7,010 bases of DNA from UBA8904 sp035448625 (GCA_035448625.1 DAOTJI010000102.1:1-7010); one strand, 5' to 3'; shown: positions 1 through 6,372, numbered from the stretch's first letter. The notes: generated by a model from the sequence alone, not told the origin. A program made the numbers and translations.

Positions 1-424
1 CCCGGATCAGGGCAAGGCAAATTTCGTTTGCCGGAACGCGAATGCCGGTCGTCGGCCTCTTGGGCAGAATGATTTTCGGGACAAGACGCGACGCTTCCAG
101 GATAAACGTGTAGGGTCCGGGCAAAAACCGCTTCATGGTTTTATAAGCGTAATCCGTAACCAGCGCGTACTGGCTGATGTGCTTCAGATCGGAACAGACA
201 AAACTCAAAGGGCGTTTTTTGTTTCTTCTTTTTATTTCGTATATCTTCTCAATGCCTCGTTTGTTCGATAAATCGCAGCCCAGGCCGTACACCGTATCCG
301 TCGGGTAGATGATAATGCCGCCGTCCCTCAAAACATCGGTCGCCTTCCGGATGAGACGCATCTGGGGATTCTGGCTGTTGATCGATAACACCGTTCGGGC
401 CCTCGCTTCACGTCGGGCTTCCAT
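1..424 (-). CDS. YciO/Sua5/YrdC-family protein (threonylcarbamoyl-AMP synthase-like), 3' part outside window
   Basis: Only the N-terminal 141 codons are in the window. The translation carries the YrdC-fold signatures: a GGIIIYPTDTVYGLGCD stretch at residues 35-51, a basic KRRNKKRP stretch at 65-72, SFVCSDL at 74-80, and LPGPYTFIL (101-109) followed by TTGIRVPAN (125-133). Sua5/TsaC members make threonylcarbamoyl-AMP from threonine, bicarbonate and ATP for the t6A modification of ANN-decoding tRNAs. The opening INSQNPQMRLI and the PYTFIL spelling resemble the YciO branch more, whose function is less certain, so I give no gene symbol. The start is uncertain. ATG at 424 has no clear ribosome site. 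GTG at 391 has a GAGG about 10 bases upstream and matches where YciO proteins usually begin. The gene lies 56 bases downstream of cimA on the same strand with no convincing terminator between, so co-transcription is likely. Confidence 0.85.
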   Translation of the reverse strand, partial: MEARREARARTVLSINSQNPQMRLIRKATDVLRDGGIIIYPTDTVYGLGCDLSNKRGIEKIYEIKRRNKKRPLSFVCSDLKHISQYALVTDYAYKTMKRFLPGPYTFILEASRLVPKIILPKRPTTGIRVPANEICLALIR

Positions 425-480
425 ATCAGCAATTGCAGGATTTAGCAATGGCCGTAAACAGCCAAAAAATCAGCGGGTCG

Positions 481-2213
481 TCACCTCTTTTTCCGGTCTT
501 TGCTGAGCTTGTATTCGATGCTGTCGATCAGCGCCTGCCAGCTCGCCTCGATGATGTTTTCGGAAACGCCCGTGGTGCTCCAGAGCTCCGAACCATCCGT
601 CGAATCCAGCAAAACGCGGACGCCCGCGGCCGTGCCCTCGGAGCCTTCCAGCGTGCGCACCTTGAAGTCCACCAGGTGCATTTCCTTGATTTGCGGATAG
701 AATTTGGTCAGCGCCTTGCGCAGGGCGTGGTCGAGCGCGTTGACCGGACCGTTTCCTTCGGCGGCCGTCAGCTCCTCCTCGCCGCCCACGGAAATCTTGA
801 TCGTGGCCTGGGACAGGCAGGGATTATCCAGCGTCCGCGAGGTCACCACGCTGAAGCACTCCAGCGTAAAGGGCTCCACAAACTGGCCGACTGCCTTCTT
901 CATCAGGACCGACAGAGACCCGTCGGCCGCGTCGAACTGATACCCCTTGTCCTCCATCAGCTTGACCTCGCGCACCACCTTGCCCAGCGCGTTTTTCTTG
1001 TCCAGATCGATGCCCAGGGCTTTGGCCTTGTAGGCAATGTTGCTTTTGCCGGCCATGTCGGAGACCAGAACGCGCCGGCTGTTGCCGACCAGCTCCGGCG
1101 GCATGTGTTCGTAAGCCGCCGAATTTTTCGTCACGGCGCTGACATGGACGCCTCCCTTGTGCGCAAAAGCGCTCCGCCCCACGAAAGGCCTCGACATCAG
1201 GGGCGGAATGTTGGCCACATCGCTGACATACAGGGAAAGATTCGTGAGCTGCCGGATCGAAGCCACCGGCAGGCAGCGCATTTTCATTTTGATCTGCAGA
1301 TTGGCAATCACGGAGATCAAATCGGCGTTTCCGGACCGCTCGCCGTAGCCGTTGACCGTTCCCTGAACGATTCTGACGCCTTCGCGCACCGCCGCAAGAG
1401 AATTGGCAACGGCCAGGCCGCAGTCGTTGTGGGCGTGAATGCCGGCCTTCTCCATTGGAATAACGGCGGATGCTTTGCCCAGGACGGCGCTCACTTCATG
1501 CGGCATGGCCCCGCCGTTCGTGTCGCAGAAAATGATCCGGTCCGCGCCCGCGTCGAGAGCGGTCCTGACCACCTGGAGGGCATACCGGGGGTTGTTTTTG
1601 TAGCCGTCAAAAAAATGCTCCGCGTCNNNNNNNNNNNNNNNNNNNNNNNNNNNNNNNNNNNNNNNNNNNNNNNNNNNNNNNNNNNNNNNNNNNNNNNNNN
1701 NNNNNNNNNNNNNNNNNNNNNNNNNNCCTGGAGGGCATACCGGGGGTTGTTTTTGTAGCCGTCAAAAAAATGCTCCGCGTCAAAAAGCACCTCTTTGCCC
1801 CTGGCCTTCATGCAGGCGATGGAATCGCGGATCATGGACAGATTTTCTTCCAGCGTCACTTTCAGAATATCGGCAACGTGAAGATCCCAGGCCTTGCCGA
1901 AGATCGCAACGGCCGGGGTTTCGGCCCGGATCAGCGCCTTGAGGTTGGGGCAATGATCGGGCCGGACGCGCGGCTTTCGGGTCGAGCTGAATGCGGTCAA
2001 TTTCGCATTTTTAAACTTCACCGTTTTGGCCATTTCAAAAAAGCGCATGTCCTTGGGGTTGGAACCGGGCCAGCCGCCTTCAATGTAATGAAAATGGACG
2101 TCATCCAGACGCCTGGCGATCCTCAGCTTTTCTTCGGCGGAAAAGGTGACCTGCTCCCCCTGCGTGCCGTCGCGGAGCGTTGTATCGTAAATCAAAATCC
2201 TGTTTTGCGTCAT
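481..2213 (-). CDS. cimA: (R)-citramalate synthase (interrupted by an assembly gap)
   Basis: Condenses acetyl-CoA with pyruvate to (R)-citramalate, the entry to threonine-independent isoleucine synthesis, in the cytoplasm. Merging the 55-base duplicate at the gap gives one 525-residue frame, the usual length for this family: 162 codons from 2213 join 363 codons ending at the TGA at 481-483. Family signatures are DTTLRDGTQGE at 10-20 (metal-binding D15), CDTNGG at 178-183, HAHND at 208-212 (metal-binding histidines) and NGYGERSGNADL at 236-247. The LeuA-type C-terminal dimerisation/regulatory domain occupies roughly residues 390-515. The EGGWPGSNPKD stretch and the overall spelling match the citramalate synthase (TIGR00977-like) branch rather than isopropylmalate synthase, though homocitrate-type relatives cannot be fully excluded by eye. 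The ATG at 2213 has a strong GAGAGG site (2219-2224), 5 bases upstream. Expression is probably attenuated by the Ile-codon leader. As written in the assembly, the extra 155 bases shift the frame and split the gene. Confidence 0.93.
1572..1626. repeat. Left copy of exact 55-base repeat at the gap edge
   Basis: These 55 bases are identical to 1727-1781, including a run of seven A. They abut the N run directly. The length equals a common de Bruijn k-mer size, so I read this as the shared end of two contigs rather than a biological repeat. Confidence 0.97.
1627..1726. other. Assembly gap of exactly 100 N
   Basis: One hundred Ns, the conventional filler for a gap of unknown size, fall inside cimA. 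Because the flanks overlap by 55 identical bases, the true gap is probably zero. Merging the flanks restores an uninterrupted cimA frame and an expected family length. Confidence 0.98.
1727..1781. repeat. Right copy of exact 55-base repeat at the gap edge
   Basis: Identical to 1572-1626. On the minus strand it encodes the FDGYKNNPRYALQ part of cimA, which is therefore present twice in the assembly. Only one copy fits the reading frame of an intact citramalate synthase. Confidence 0.97.
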
Positions 2214-2232
2214 GGTTTCCTCTCTTTCCCAT

Positions 2233-2270
2233 AAAAAAATCCGCTGCCCGGTTTTCCCGGCAGCGGATTT
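2233..2270 (-). terminator. Intrinsic terminator in the cimA leader (attenuator hairpin)
   Basis: Read on the minus strand, arm AAATCCGCTGCC (2270-2259) pairs perfectly over 12 bp with GGCAGCGGATTT (2248-2237). Two further G-C pairs form inside after one mismatch, with a short A-rich loop. Seven U (2239-2233) follow, part of them in the stem. The U tract is on the cimA side only; read on the plus strand the hairpin is followed by GAATTCC, so it does not serve the plus strand. It lies between the cimA promoter and the cimA start, 19 bases before the ATG, and leaves the cimA ribosome site free. A terminator in this position acts as an attenuator. Confidence 0.88.
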
Positions 2271-2296
2271 GAATTCCTGTTGAGCGTAAATTTCAG

Positions 2297-2371
2297 CTAC
2301 TCCACGGCCAGGCCTCCTCGGGGGAAGCGGATAATTATTCTGCTAATGATGATGGCCCGCAAAACATTCAT
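2297..2371 (-). CDS. Isoleucine-rich leader peptide of cimA (24 aa)
   Basis: A short frame, ATG at 2371 to TAG at 2299-2297, reads MNVLRAIIIS followed by RIIIRFPRGGLAVE. Six of 24 residues are Ile, in two runs of three: ATC ATC ATT at 2353-2345 and ATA ATT ATC at 2338-2330. All three Ile codons are used, so both the GAU and the lysidine-CAU tRNA-Ile would be monitored. The tail after the Ile runs, with Pro, Gly, Leu and Ala, recalls ilv leader peptides of enterobacteria. An in-frame ATG at 2383 would add four residues without changing the Ile runs. A GGTG about 7 bases before the ATG at 2371 is the only, weak, ribosome site. The peptide itself probably has no function; its translation is the sensor. 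It would be missed by gene callers because of its size. Confidence 0.78.
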   Translation of the reverse strand: MNVLRAIIISRIIIRFPRGGLAVE

Positions 2372-2403
2372 AATCCGCACCATTAAATAACGAATTTTGC
2401 AGA

Positions 2404-2432
2404 ATAATAATTTCCCGAGTGCGTTTTGTCAA
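2404..2432 (-). promoter_or_regulatory. Sigma70-type promoter of the cimA leader
   Basis: On the minus strand a perfect TTGACA (2432-2427) and TATTAT (2409-2404, five of six matches to TATAAT) are separated by exactly 17 bases. A start near 2397 would give a leader of about 184 bases before the cimA ATG, containing the leader peptide and the attenuator. Confidence 0.82.
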
Positions 2433-2460
2433 TCAAAATCAGCGCTCCGGCGATGTTTTT

Positions 2461-2488
2461 TTGGAAAATTTTTCCGATCAGTGATAAA
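2461..2488 (+). promoter_or_regulatory. Possible promoter of the antiporter-crotonase pair
   Basis: TTGGAA (2461-2466) and GATAAA (2483-2488) are separated by 16 bases, each matching four of six consensus positions. It lies 42 bases before the chosen GTG start and points toward it. It is a weak match in an AT-rich stretch and is offered as a candidate only. It would be divergent from the cimA promoter. Confidence 0.3.
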
Positions 2489-2530
2489 CAGGATCTTAAA
2501 GCAAATTCCCTTCAACGATCGGAAAGGCCC

Positions 2531-4525
2531 GTGGACGGACTGAAGTTTTTTCACCAATTGATCATCATTTTAGGCTTCTCCATTCCGGTCATCTATGTAT
2601 TTAATAAAATTAAGATTCCTTCCATCATCGGCTTTCTCATCACCGGCATTCTGATCGGGCCTTTCGGTCTGAAATTGATCGACGACATTGCCGGCATTTC
2701 GCTGATGGCGGACATTGGCGTCGCTTTTCTGATGTTCACCATCGGCATCGAAATCCGGCTGTCCCGCTTCCTGAAGCACCTCTCCGAAATTCTCCTCACG
2801 GGCGGTATGCAGCTTCTTTGCACCTTCATCATCGGCCTGCTCGCCGGGCTGACCATGCAGCTCAGCCTCAGCCAGGCCGTTTTGATCGGCTTTCTGCTGG
2901 TCCACAGCTCGTCGGCTCTGATCCTGAAGCTCCTCAAGGACCGGGACGACGAATCGTCGCCGCAGGGGCGAATTTCCATCGGCGTCATTTTATTTCAGGA
3001 CATCATGGTTGTGCCGATGATGCTGATGATCCCCTTTCTGGCCGCCGGCAGCGGTCCGGACGCCCTCATGATTCTCTGGAAACTTCTCAAGTCCGTCCTG
3101 ATCATCGTCGCCCTTCTGATCGCGGCGCGGTACGTGATCCCGTTTGCACTGGAGCGCCTGGTCAGCATGAACATGCGTGACGTGCTGGTGATCGTGTCCG
3201 TGGTCATCACCATGGGCATCGCCTGGATCACGGAATCGCTGGGACTGTCGCTCGCCATCGGCGCGTTTCTGGCCGGGCTGGCTCTCTCCGACACGGATTT
3301 CACGCACCAGATCATCAGTGATATCAGCCCCTTCCGCGATGTCTTTTTGTCCGTGTTTTTCGTATCCTTCGGCATGATTCTCAATCTGGATTTTCTCAAG
3401 GCTCATCCCGGCTCCATCGGGCTTGCCTCTCTGGGGATCATCCTCATCAAGTTTGCCGTGGTTGTGAGCCTGGTCGCTCTGATGAAGTATCCTTTGCGCA
3501 GCGCGCTTCTCTGCGGCGTTCTGCTGTCCCAGATCGGTGAATTTTCCTTTGTTCTGGCCTCGCAGGGCTACCGGAGCCGCATCATTTCCGATGAAATGTA
3601 TCAAACCTTCATCGGCGCCTCTGTATTGACTTTTATCATCACACCCCTTTTGGCCTCGCTGACCTATTGGCTGCTCAACCGCAAAAGCACCCTGCATTCC
3701 GATTCAACCGGCTCTCTTCAGGGTCAACGCGTTTCCCTGTTCAATCACGTGATTATCTGCGGGATGGGGCTCAACGGCAGAAACCTGGCCAGGGTGCTGA
3801 AAAACACAGCCATCAGCTACGTGATGATCGATCTGAATTTTCAGAAAATCAAAAAGGCGAAAAACAGCGGGGATGCAAACGCGATTTGGGGCGACGCGTC
3901 CAATGTGGAAATTCTGAAGCGCGCGGGCGTCGAGCGCGCGCGCGTCATGGTCATCGCCATTTCCGACCGTTTTCTCACGAAAAGCTGTCTGTCCAACGCC
4001 AAAGTCCTCAACCCGAAACTGCATGTGATTGTCCGGACAAAATACCTTGCCGACATCGAAGAGCTGCTGGCTCTGGGGGCCGACGACGTCATCCCCGAGG
4101 AATTCGAGACGTCCATTCAAATCTTCAGCCGCGTCCTCAAAATCTTTCATATTCCCAACAGCATCGTCCTGGCGCAGGGCAACATCATCCGGAACAAATC
4201 CTACGGCATTTTGCGCGATGTGCGCTTCACACAGGAGGCTTTCGACCAGATCGGCCAGATTCTGGCGCAGGGAACCATCGAAACCTTCTACATCGCCCCG
4301 GGCAATCCCACGATCGGCAAGAGCATCCGCGAGGTCAACCTGAAGGCGGAAACAGGCGCCACGATCATCAACATCATCCGCAAAAACCGGACCATCACCA
4401 ATCCGCCCGGCGATTTTGTTTTTGAGGCGGAAGACCAGTTGATCCTTTTCGGCAGCCACAGCGCGATCGACCTGGGGCTGAAGAAGCTGGAGGGAAACTC
4501 CGCCAACGGATCCCCGGCGGCATAA
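2531..4525 (+). CDS. Kef-type (CPA2) cation:proton antiporter with RCK/TrkA domain
   Basis: Inner-membrane protein of 664 residues, predicted to exchange K+ (or Na+) for protons. Residues about 8-390 form the Na+/H+ exchanger-type membrane domain with roughly a dozen hydrophobic segments. It carries the family marks LFQD (154-157), GAFLAGLALSDTDF followed by SDISPFRDVFLSVFF, and LLSQIGEFSFVL. A TrkA-N/RCK Rossmann domain follows: GMGLNG at 411-416, with acidic D434 at the end of the next strand, as in nucleotide-binding members. A TrkA-C-like domain fills about 575-655. The order matches E. coli KefB/KefC/YbaL, and the length is slightly above theirs. I chose GTG at 2531, with GGAAAGG just upstream. 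The longer frame back to TTG at 2426 overlaps the -35 box of the cimA promoter and adds a polar, non-family extension. No Kef ancillary flavoprotein gene is adjacent, so gating by glutathione adducts cannot be assumed. The exact ion is not known. Confidence 0.9.
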   Translation: MDGLKFFHQLIIILGFSIPVIYVFNKIKIPSIIGFLITGILIGPFGLKLIDDIAGISLMADIGVAFLMFTIGIEIRLSRFLKHLSEILLTGGMQLLCTFIIGLLAGLTMQLSLSQAVLIGFLLVHSSSALILKLLKDRDDESSPQGRISIGVILFQDIMVVPMMLMIPFLAAGSGPDALMILWKLLKSVLIIVALLIAARYVIPFALERLVSMNMRDVLVIVSVVITMGIAWITESLGLSLAIGAFLAGLALSDTDFTHQIISDISPFRDVFLSVFFVSFGMILNLDFLKAHPGSIGLASLGIILIKFAVVVSLVALMKYPLRSALLCGVLLSQIGEFSFVLASQGYRSRIISDEMYQTFIGASVLTFIITPLLASLTYWLLNRKSTLHSDSTGSLQGQRVSLFNHVIICGMGLNGRNLARVLKNTAISYVMIDLNFQKIKKAKNSGDANAIWGDASNVEILKRAGVERARVMVIAISDRFLTKSCLSNAKVLNPKLHVIVRTKYLADIEELLALGADDVIPEEFETSIQIFSRVLKIFHIPNSIVLAQGNIIRNKSYGILRDVRFTQEAFDQIGQILAQGTIETFYIAPGNPTIGKSIREVNLKAETGATIINIIRKNRTITNPPGDFVFEAEDQLILFGSHSAIDLGLKKLEGNSANGSPAA

Positions 4526-4551
4526 TTTTTTCAAACCCTGAAGGAGTAAAA

Positions 4552-5319
4552 ATGGACATCGAAACCAGAAAACAAAACGGAATCCTGACCATCGAATTCA
4601 ACCGGCCGGACAAGAAAAACTCCATTACGGCCGCCATGTACCGGATGATGGCGGACGCGATTCAAGACGGCGAAGAAGACCGGGCCGTGCGCGTCTTGCT
4701 TTTTTGCGGCAAACCGGAGATTTTCACGGCGGGCAACGATCTGGAAGATTTCATGAACATGAAGAGCGACGTCGCGGACCGCCCCGTGGCGCAATTTATC
4801 CGGAATTTGAGCCTTGCGGCCAAACCGGTGATCGCCGCGGTCTCGGGAATGGCCATCGGCATCGGCGTTACGATGCTTTTGCACTGCGACCAAGTTTACG
4901 CCGCCCGGGGCGCCAGATTCTCCATGCCGTTTGCCAAGCTGGGACTGTGCCCGGAATTTGCCTCCAGCCTCCTTCTGCCGCAGATTGTCGGCTACCAGCG
5001 CGCCGCGGAACTGCTCTTCTTCGGCGAGCCGTTTACCGCCGAACAGGCGTTCGACATGGGGCTTGTCAACAAAGTGCTGCCGGCCGCGGAGCTGATGTCT
5101 TACGCCGACGGCCGGGCCGCCGGACTTGCCGCCCTGCCGCCCGCGTCCCTGCGCGTCACCAAGCAGCTTCTCAAAGCGCGGCACCTCGACGCGGTGACCG
5201 AACAGATCGCCCTGGAAAACCGGCATTTCAGCGCCATGCTGCGGGAGCCGGCGGCCAAAGAAGCCTTCGCCGCTTTCTACGAGCATCGCAAACCGGATTA
5301 TTCGAAGATTTTCGATTAG
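4552..5319 (+). CDS. Enoyl-CoA hydratase/isomerase (crotonase) family protein, probably an isomerase
   Basis: A 255-residue crotonase-fold protein of full family length acting on an acyl-CoA in the cytoplasm. Oxyanion-hole regions are visible as FTAGNDL (58-64) and GMAIGIGVTMLLHCD (99-113). The two glutamates needed by classical hydratases are absent: by comparison with rat ECH, E144 falls at T107 and E164 at F127. Instead a glutamate sits at E135 in LGLCPEFASSLLLP, the position used by the ECI2/Eci1 type of delta3,delta2-enoyl-CoA isomerase. I therefore predict double-bond isomerisation of unsaturated acyl-CoA rather than hydration; a different crotonase reaction is possible. The substrate is unknown. 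The start ATG has AAGGAG (4541-4546) with 5-base spacing. The gene begins 26 bases after the antiporter stop with no terminator between, so the two are probably co-transcribed. Its TAG overlaps the TAA of the opposing gene. Confidence 0.9.
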   Translation: MDIETRKQNGILTIEFNRPDKKNSITAAMYRMMADAIQDGEEDRAVRVLLFCGKPEIFTAGNDLEDFMNMKSDVADRPVAQFIRNLSLAAKPVIAAVSGMAIGIGVTMLLHCDQVYAARGARFSMPFAKLGLCPEFASSLLLPQIVGYQRAAELLFFGEPFTAEQAFDMGLVNKVLPAAELMSYADGRAAGLAALPPASLRVTKQLLKARHLDAVTEQIALENRHFSAMLREPAAKEAFAAFYEHRKPDYSKIFD

Positions 5320-6311
5320 GGTGTGAGGATTTTCGTCGCCAGGGAAAAGTAAGCGACGACGGTGCAGATGTCGGCCAGCGCCAGCGTAAGAGGCCCGGAG
5401 GCCACCCGCAAATCCAGTTTGAACCGGTGCAGCAAAGAAGGAACGCTGACGCCGATAAGACCGGCCAGAAGAAGCGACAGGAAAATCCCCCCGCCGATCA
5501 CAAAGGCCGCCGCCGCTTCGCCGCGCCAGATCCAGGCAATCGCTCCCACGATCGCGCCGCAGGCAAGGGCCAAAAGCAGCGTGCGGGAAAGTTCCCTGCG
5601 CAGCACCTCGAAATACCAGCCCGACCGCGCCCTGCGGTGATGCATAAAGTGAACGGTGATGGCCATCGTCTGGGTCGAAACGCTTTCGCCCAGCCCCAAC
5701 ACAAGCGTCAGGAAAAAAGCCAGAATCAGGCTTTGCGCCAGCGTGGCCTCGAAAAAACCGACCAGCAGCGCGCAGACCGTGCCGCTGGCGATCGTCGCCA
5801 GAAGCCAGGGAAAGCGCCTCCGGAAAACGCTGAACGGCGACCGGTCCTTCATTTCCGCAACGCTGACGCCCAGCGTGTCGAAAATGCTGTGAACCTGTTC
5901 GCGCTCCTCCATATCGATCATTTCCTGCGTGAAAAGATTGACGTCAATGACCCCCAGAATTTTCCGATCGGCATCGACCACGGGAAAGGCCAGAAATTTA
6001 TAGAGAATAAAAAACTCCAGCGCTTCCAGCAAATTGGCGTTGTCCGGGATCGACACGAGGCTGCCGGTCATGATGGATTCCACGGAGGCGGTGAGTGAAG
6101 ACGTCAAAAGCCGGCGGGTCGGGACGACACCGACCAGCCGGCCCTCGTCATCCACCACGTAGAAATAAAGAATCGCGCTCTGCGTCCGGGACGAACGGAT
6201 GCATTCGAGCGCTTCCGCCACGGAGCTTCGCGCCCGCAGGGCGATGAAGTCCTCCGAAGCATATTGGACGACAGGTTGGCTCAGTTCGTGTTCGGTGACG
6301 GTTTTATCCAT
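5316..6311 (-). CDS. MgtE-like magnesium transporter (CBS pair plus membrane domain, no MgtE_N domain)
   Basis: A 331-residue inner-membrane protein. Two CBS domains lie at about 12-70 and 80-135, the second ending in FPVVDADRKILGVIDV. A linker leads to FRRRFPWLLATIASG (163-177), the usual entry to the MgtE channel domain. About five hydrophobic segments follow, with GESVSTQTMAI (208-218) in place of the GNAGTQS pore motif of typical MgtE, and ASGPLTLALADI (304-315) in the last helix. D314 there aligns with the Mg2+-selective aspartate (D432) of Thermus MgtE. The N-terminal superhelical MgtE_N domain (about 130 residues) is missing, so this is a short-form relative; Mg2+ or another divalent ion is inferred. 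ATG at 6311 is preferred over the upstream TTG at 6335, which lies almost at the predicted transcript start; its GGAG is unusually far away (14 bases). The gene converges on the crotonase gene with a 4-base overlap. Confidence 0.88.
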   Translation of the reverse strand: MDKTVTEHELSQPVVQYASEDFIALRARSSVAEALECIRSSRTQSAILYFYVVDDEGRLVGVVPTRRLLTSSLTASVESIMTGSLVSIPDNANLLEALEFFILYKFLAFPVVDADRKILGVIDVNLFTQEMIDMEEREQVHSIFDTLGVSVAEMKDRSPFSVFRRRFPWLLATIASGTVCALLVGFFEATLAQSLILAFFLTLVLGLGESVSTQTMAITVHFMHHRRARSGWYFEVLRRELSRTLLLALACGAIVGAIAWIWRGEAAAAFVIGGGIFLSLLLAGLIGVSVPSLLHRFKLDLRVASGPLTLALADICTVVAYFSLATKILTP

Positions 6312-6343
6312 TCTCGGTTTCAGATCTCCAGGCAAGATGCTTT

Positions 6344-6372
6344 TTTGTACACGAATATCCCTTCAAAATCAA
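6344..6372 (-). promoter_or_regulatory. Probable promoter of the MgtE-like gene
   Basis: On the minus strand TTGATT (6372-6367) and TACAAA (6349-6344) are separated by 17 bases, each matching four of six consensus positions. The expected transcript start near 6337 gives a leader of about 26 bases before the ATG at 6311. No M-box-like riboswitch could fit in so short a leader. Confidence 0.45.

Larger units (their letters stand above)
2233..2397 (-). promoter_or_regulatory. cimA leader: putative isoleucine-responsive transcription attenuator
   Basis: The transcribed leader holds an Ile-codon-rich short frame followed by the terminator hairpin. Four segments can pair in alternative ways (minus-strand reading). 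Segment 1 (2378-2366) overlaps the leader start codon, segment 2 (2332-2322) begins at the last Ile codon, segment 3 (2274-2259) holds the 5' terminator arm and segment 4 (2249-2237) the 3' arm. Segments 3:4 form the terminator. Segments 1:2 can pair over GCGGAU/AUCCGC, extended to 8 of 9. Segments 1:3 can pair over 12 bp with one bulged A (2371). Segments 2:4 can pair at 10 of 11. My inference is that a ribosome stalled at the second Ile run covers segment 2, frees segment 1 to take segment 3, and blocks the terminator. A ribosome that reads through lets 1:2 and 3:4 form. I saw no T-box motif. The transcript start is estimated from the -10 box. Confidence 0.75.

Noticed and set aside
425..480. 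Terminator between cimA and the YciO-like gene
   Set aside because: Only a GGC/GCC pairing of a few bases is present, with no following U tract, so read-through is expected.
433..1758. Long open frame on the plus strand opposite cimA
   Set aside because: It is a shadow of the cimA reading frame, runs through the N gap, and its translation (His/Arg/Gln-rich, no domain) looks non-coding.
1572..1781. Biological tandem duplication inside cimA
   Set aside because: Both copies abut the N run exactly, the length is a standard k-mer, and only one copy fits the reading frame and family length.
2233..2270. Hairpin as a terminator for plus-strand transcription
   Set aside because: Read on the plus strand the stem is followed by GAATTCC rather than a T tract, and no plus-strand gene ends before it.
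2214..2400. T-box riboswitch or other tRNA-binding leader for cimA
   Set aside because: No T-box consensus (AGGGUGGNACCGCG-like) is present, and the leader is short. The Ile-codon leader peptide explains the terminator.
2426..2530. Upstream extension of the antiporter from a TTG start
   Set aside because: The start lies on the -35 box of the cimA promoter, has no ribosome site, and adds 35 residues unlike the family N-terminus. GTG 2531 is preferred.
4704..6098. 464-codon plus-strand frame spanning two genes
   Set aside because: It overlaps the crotonase gene out of frame and lies antisense to the MgtE-like gene; its composition is that of a GC-rich shadow frame and it has no ribosome site.
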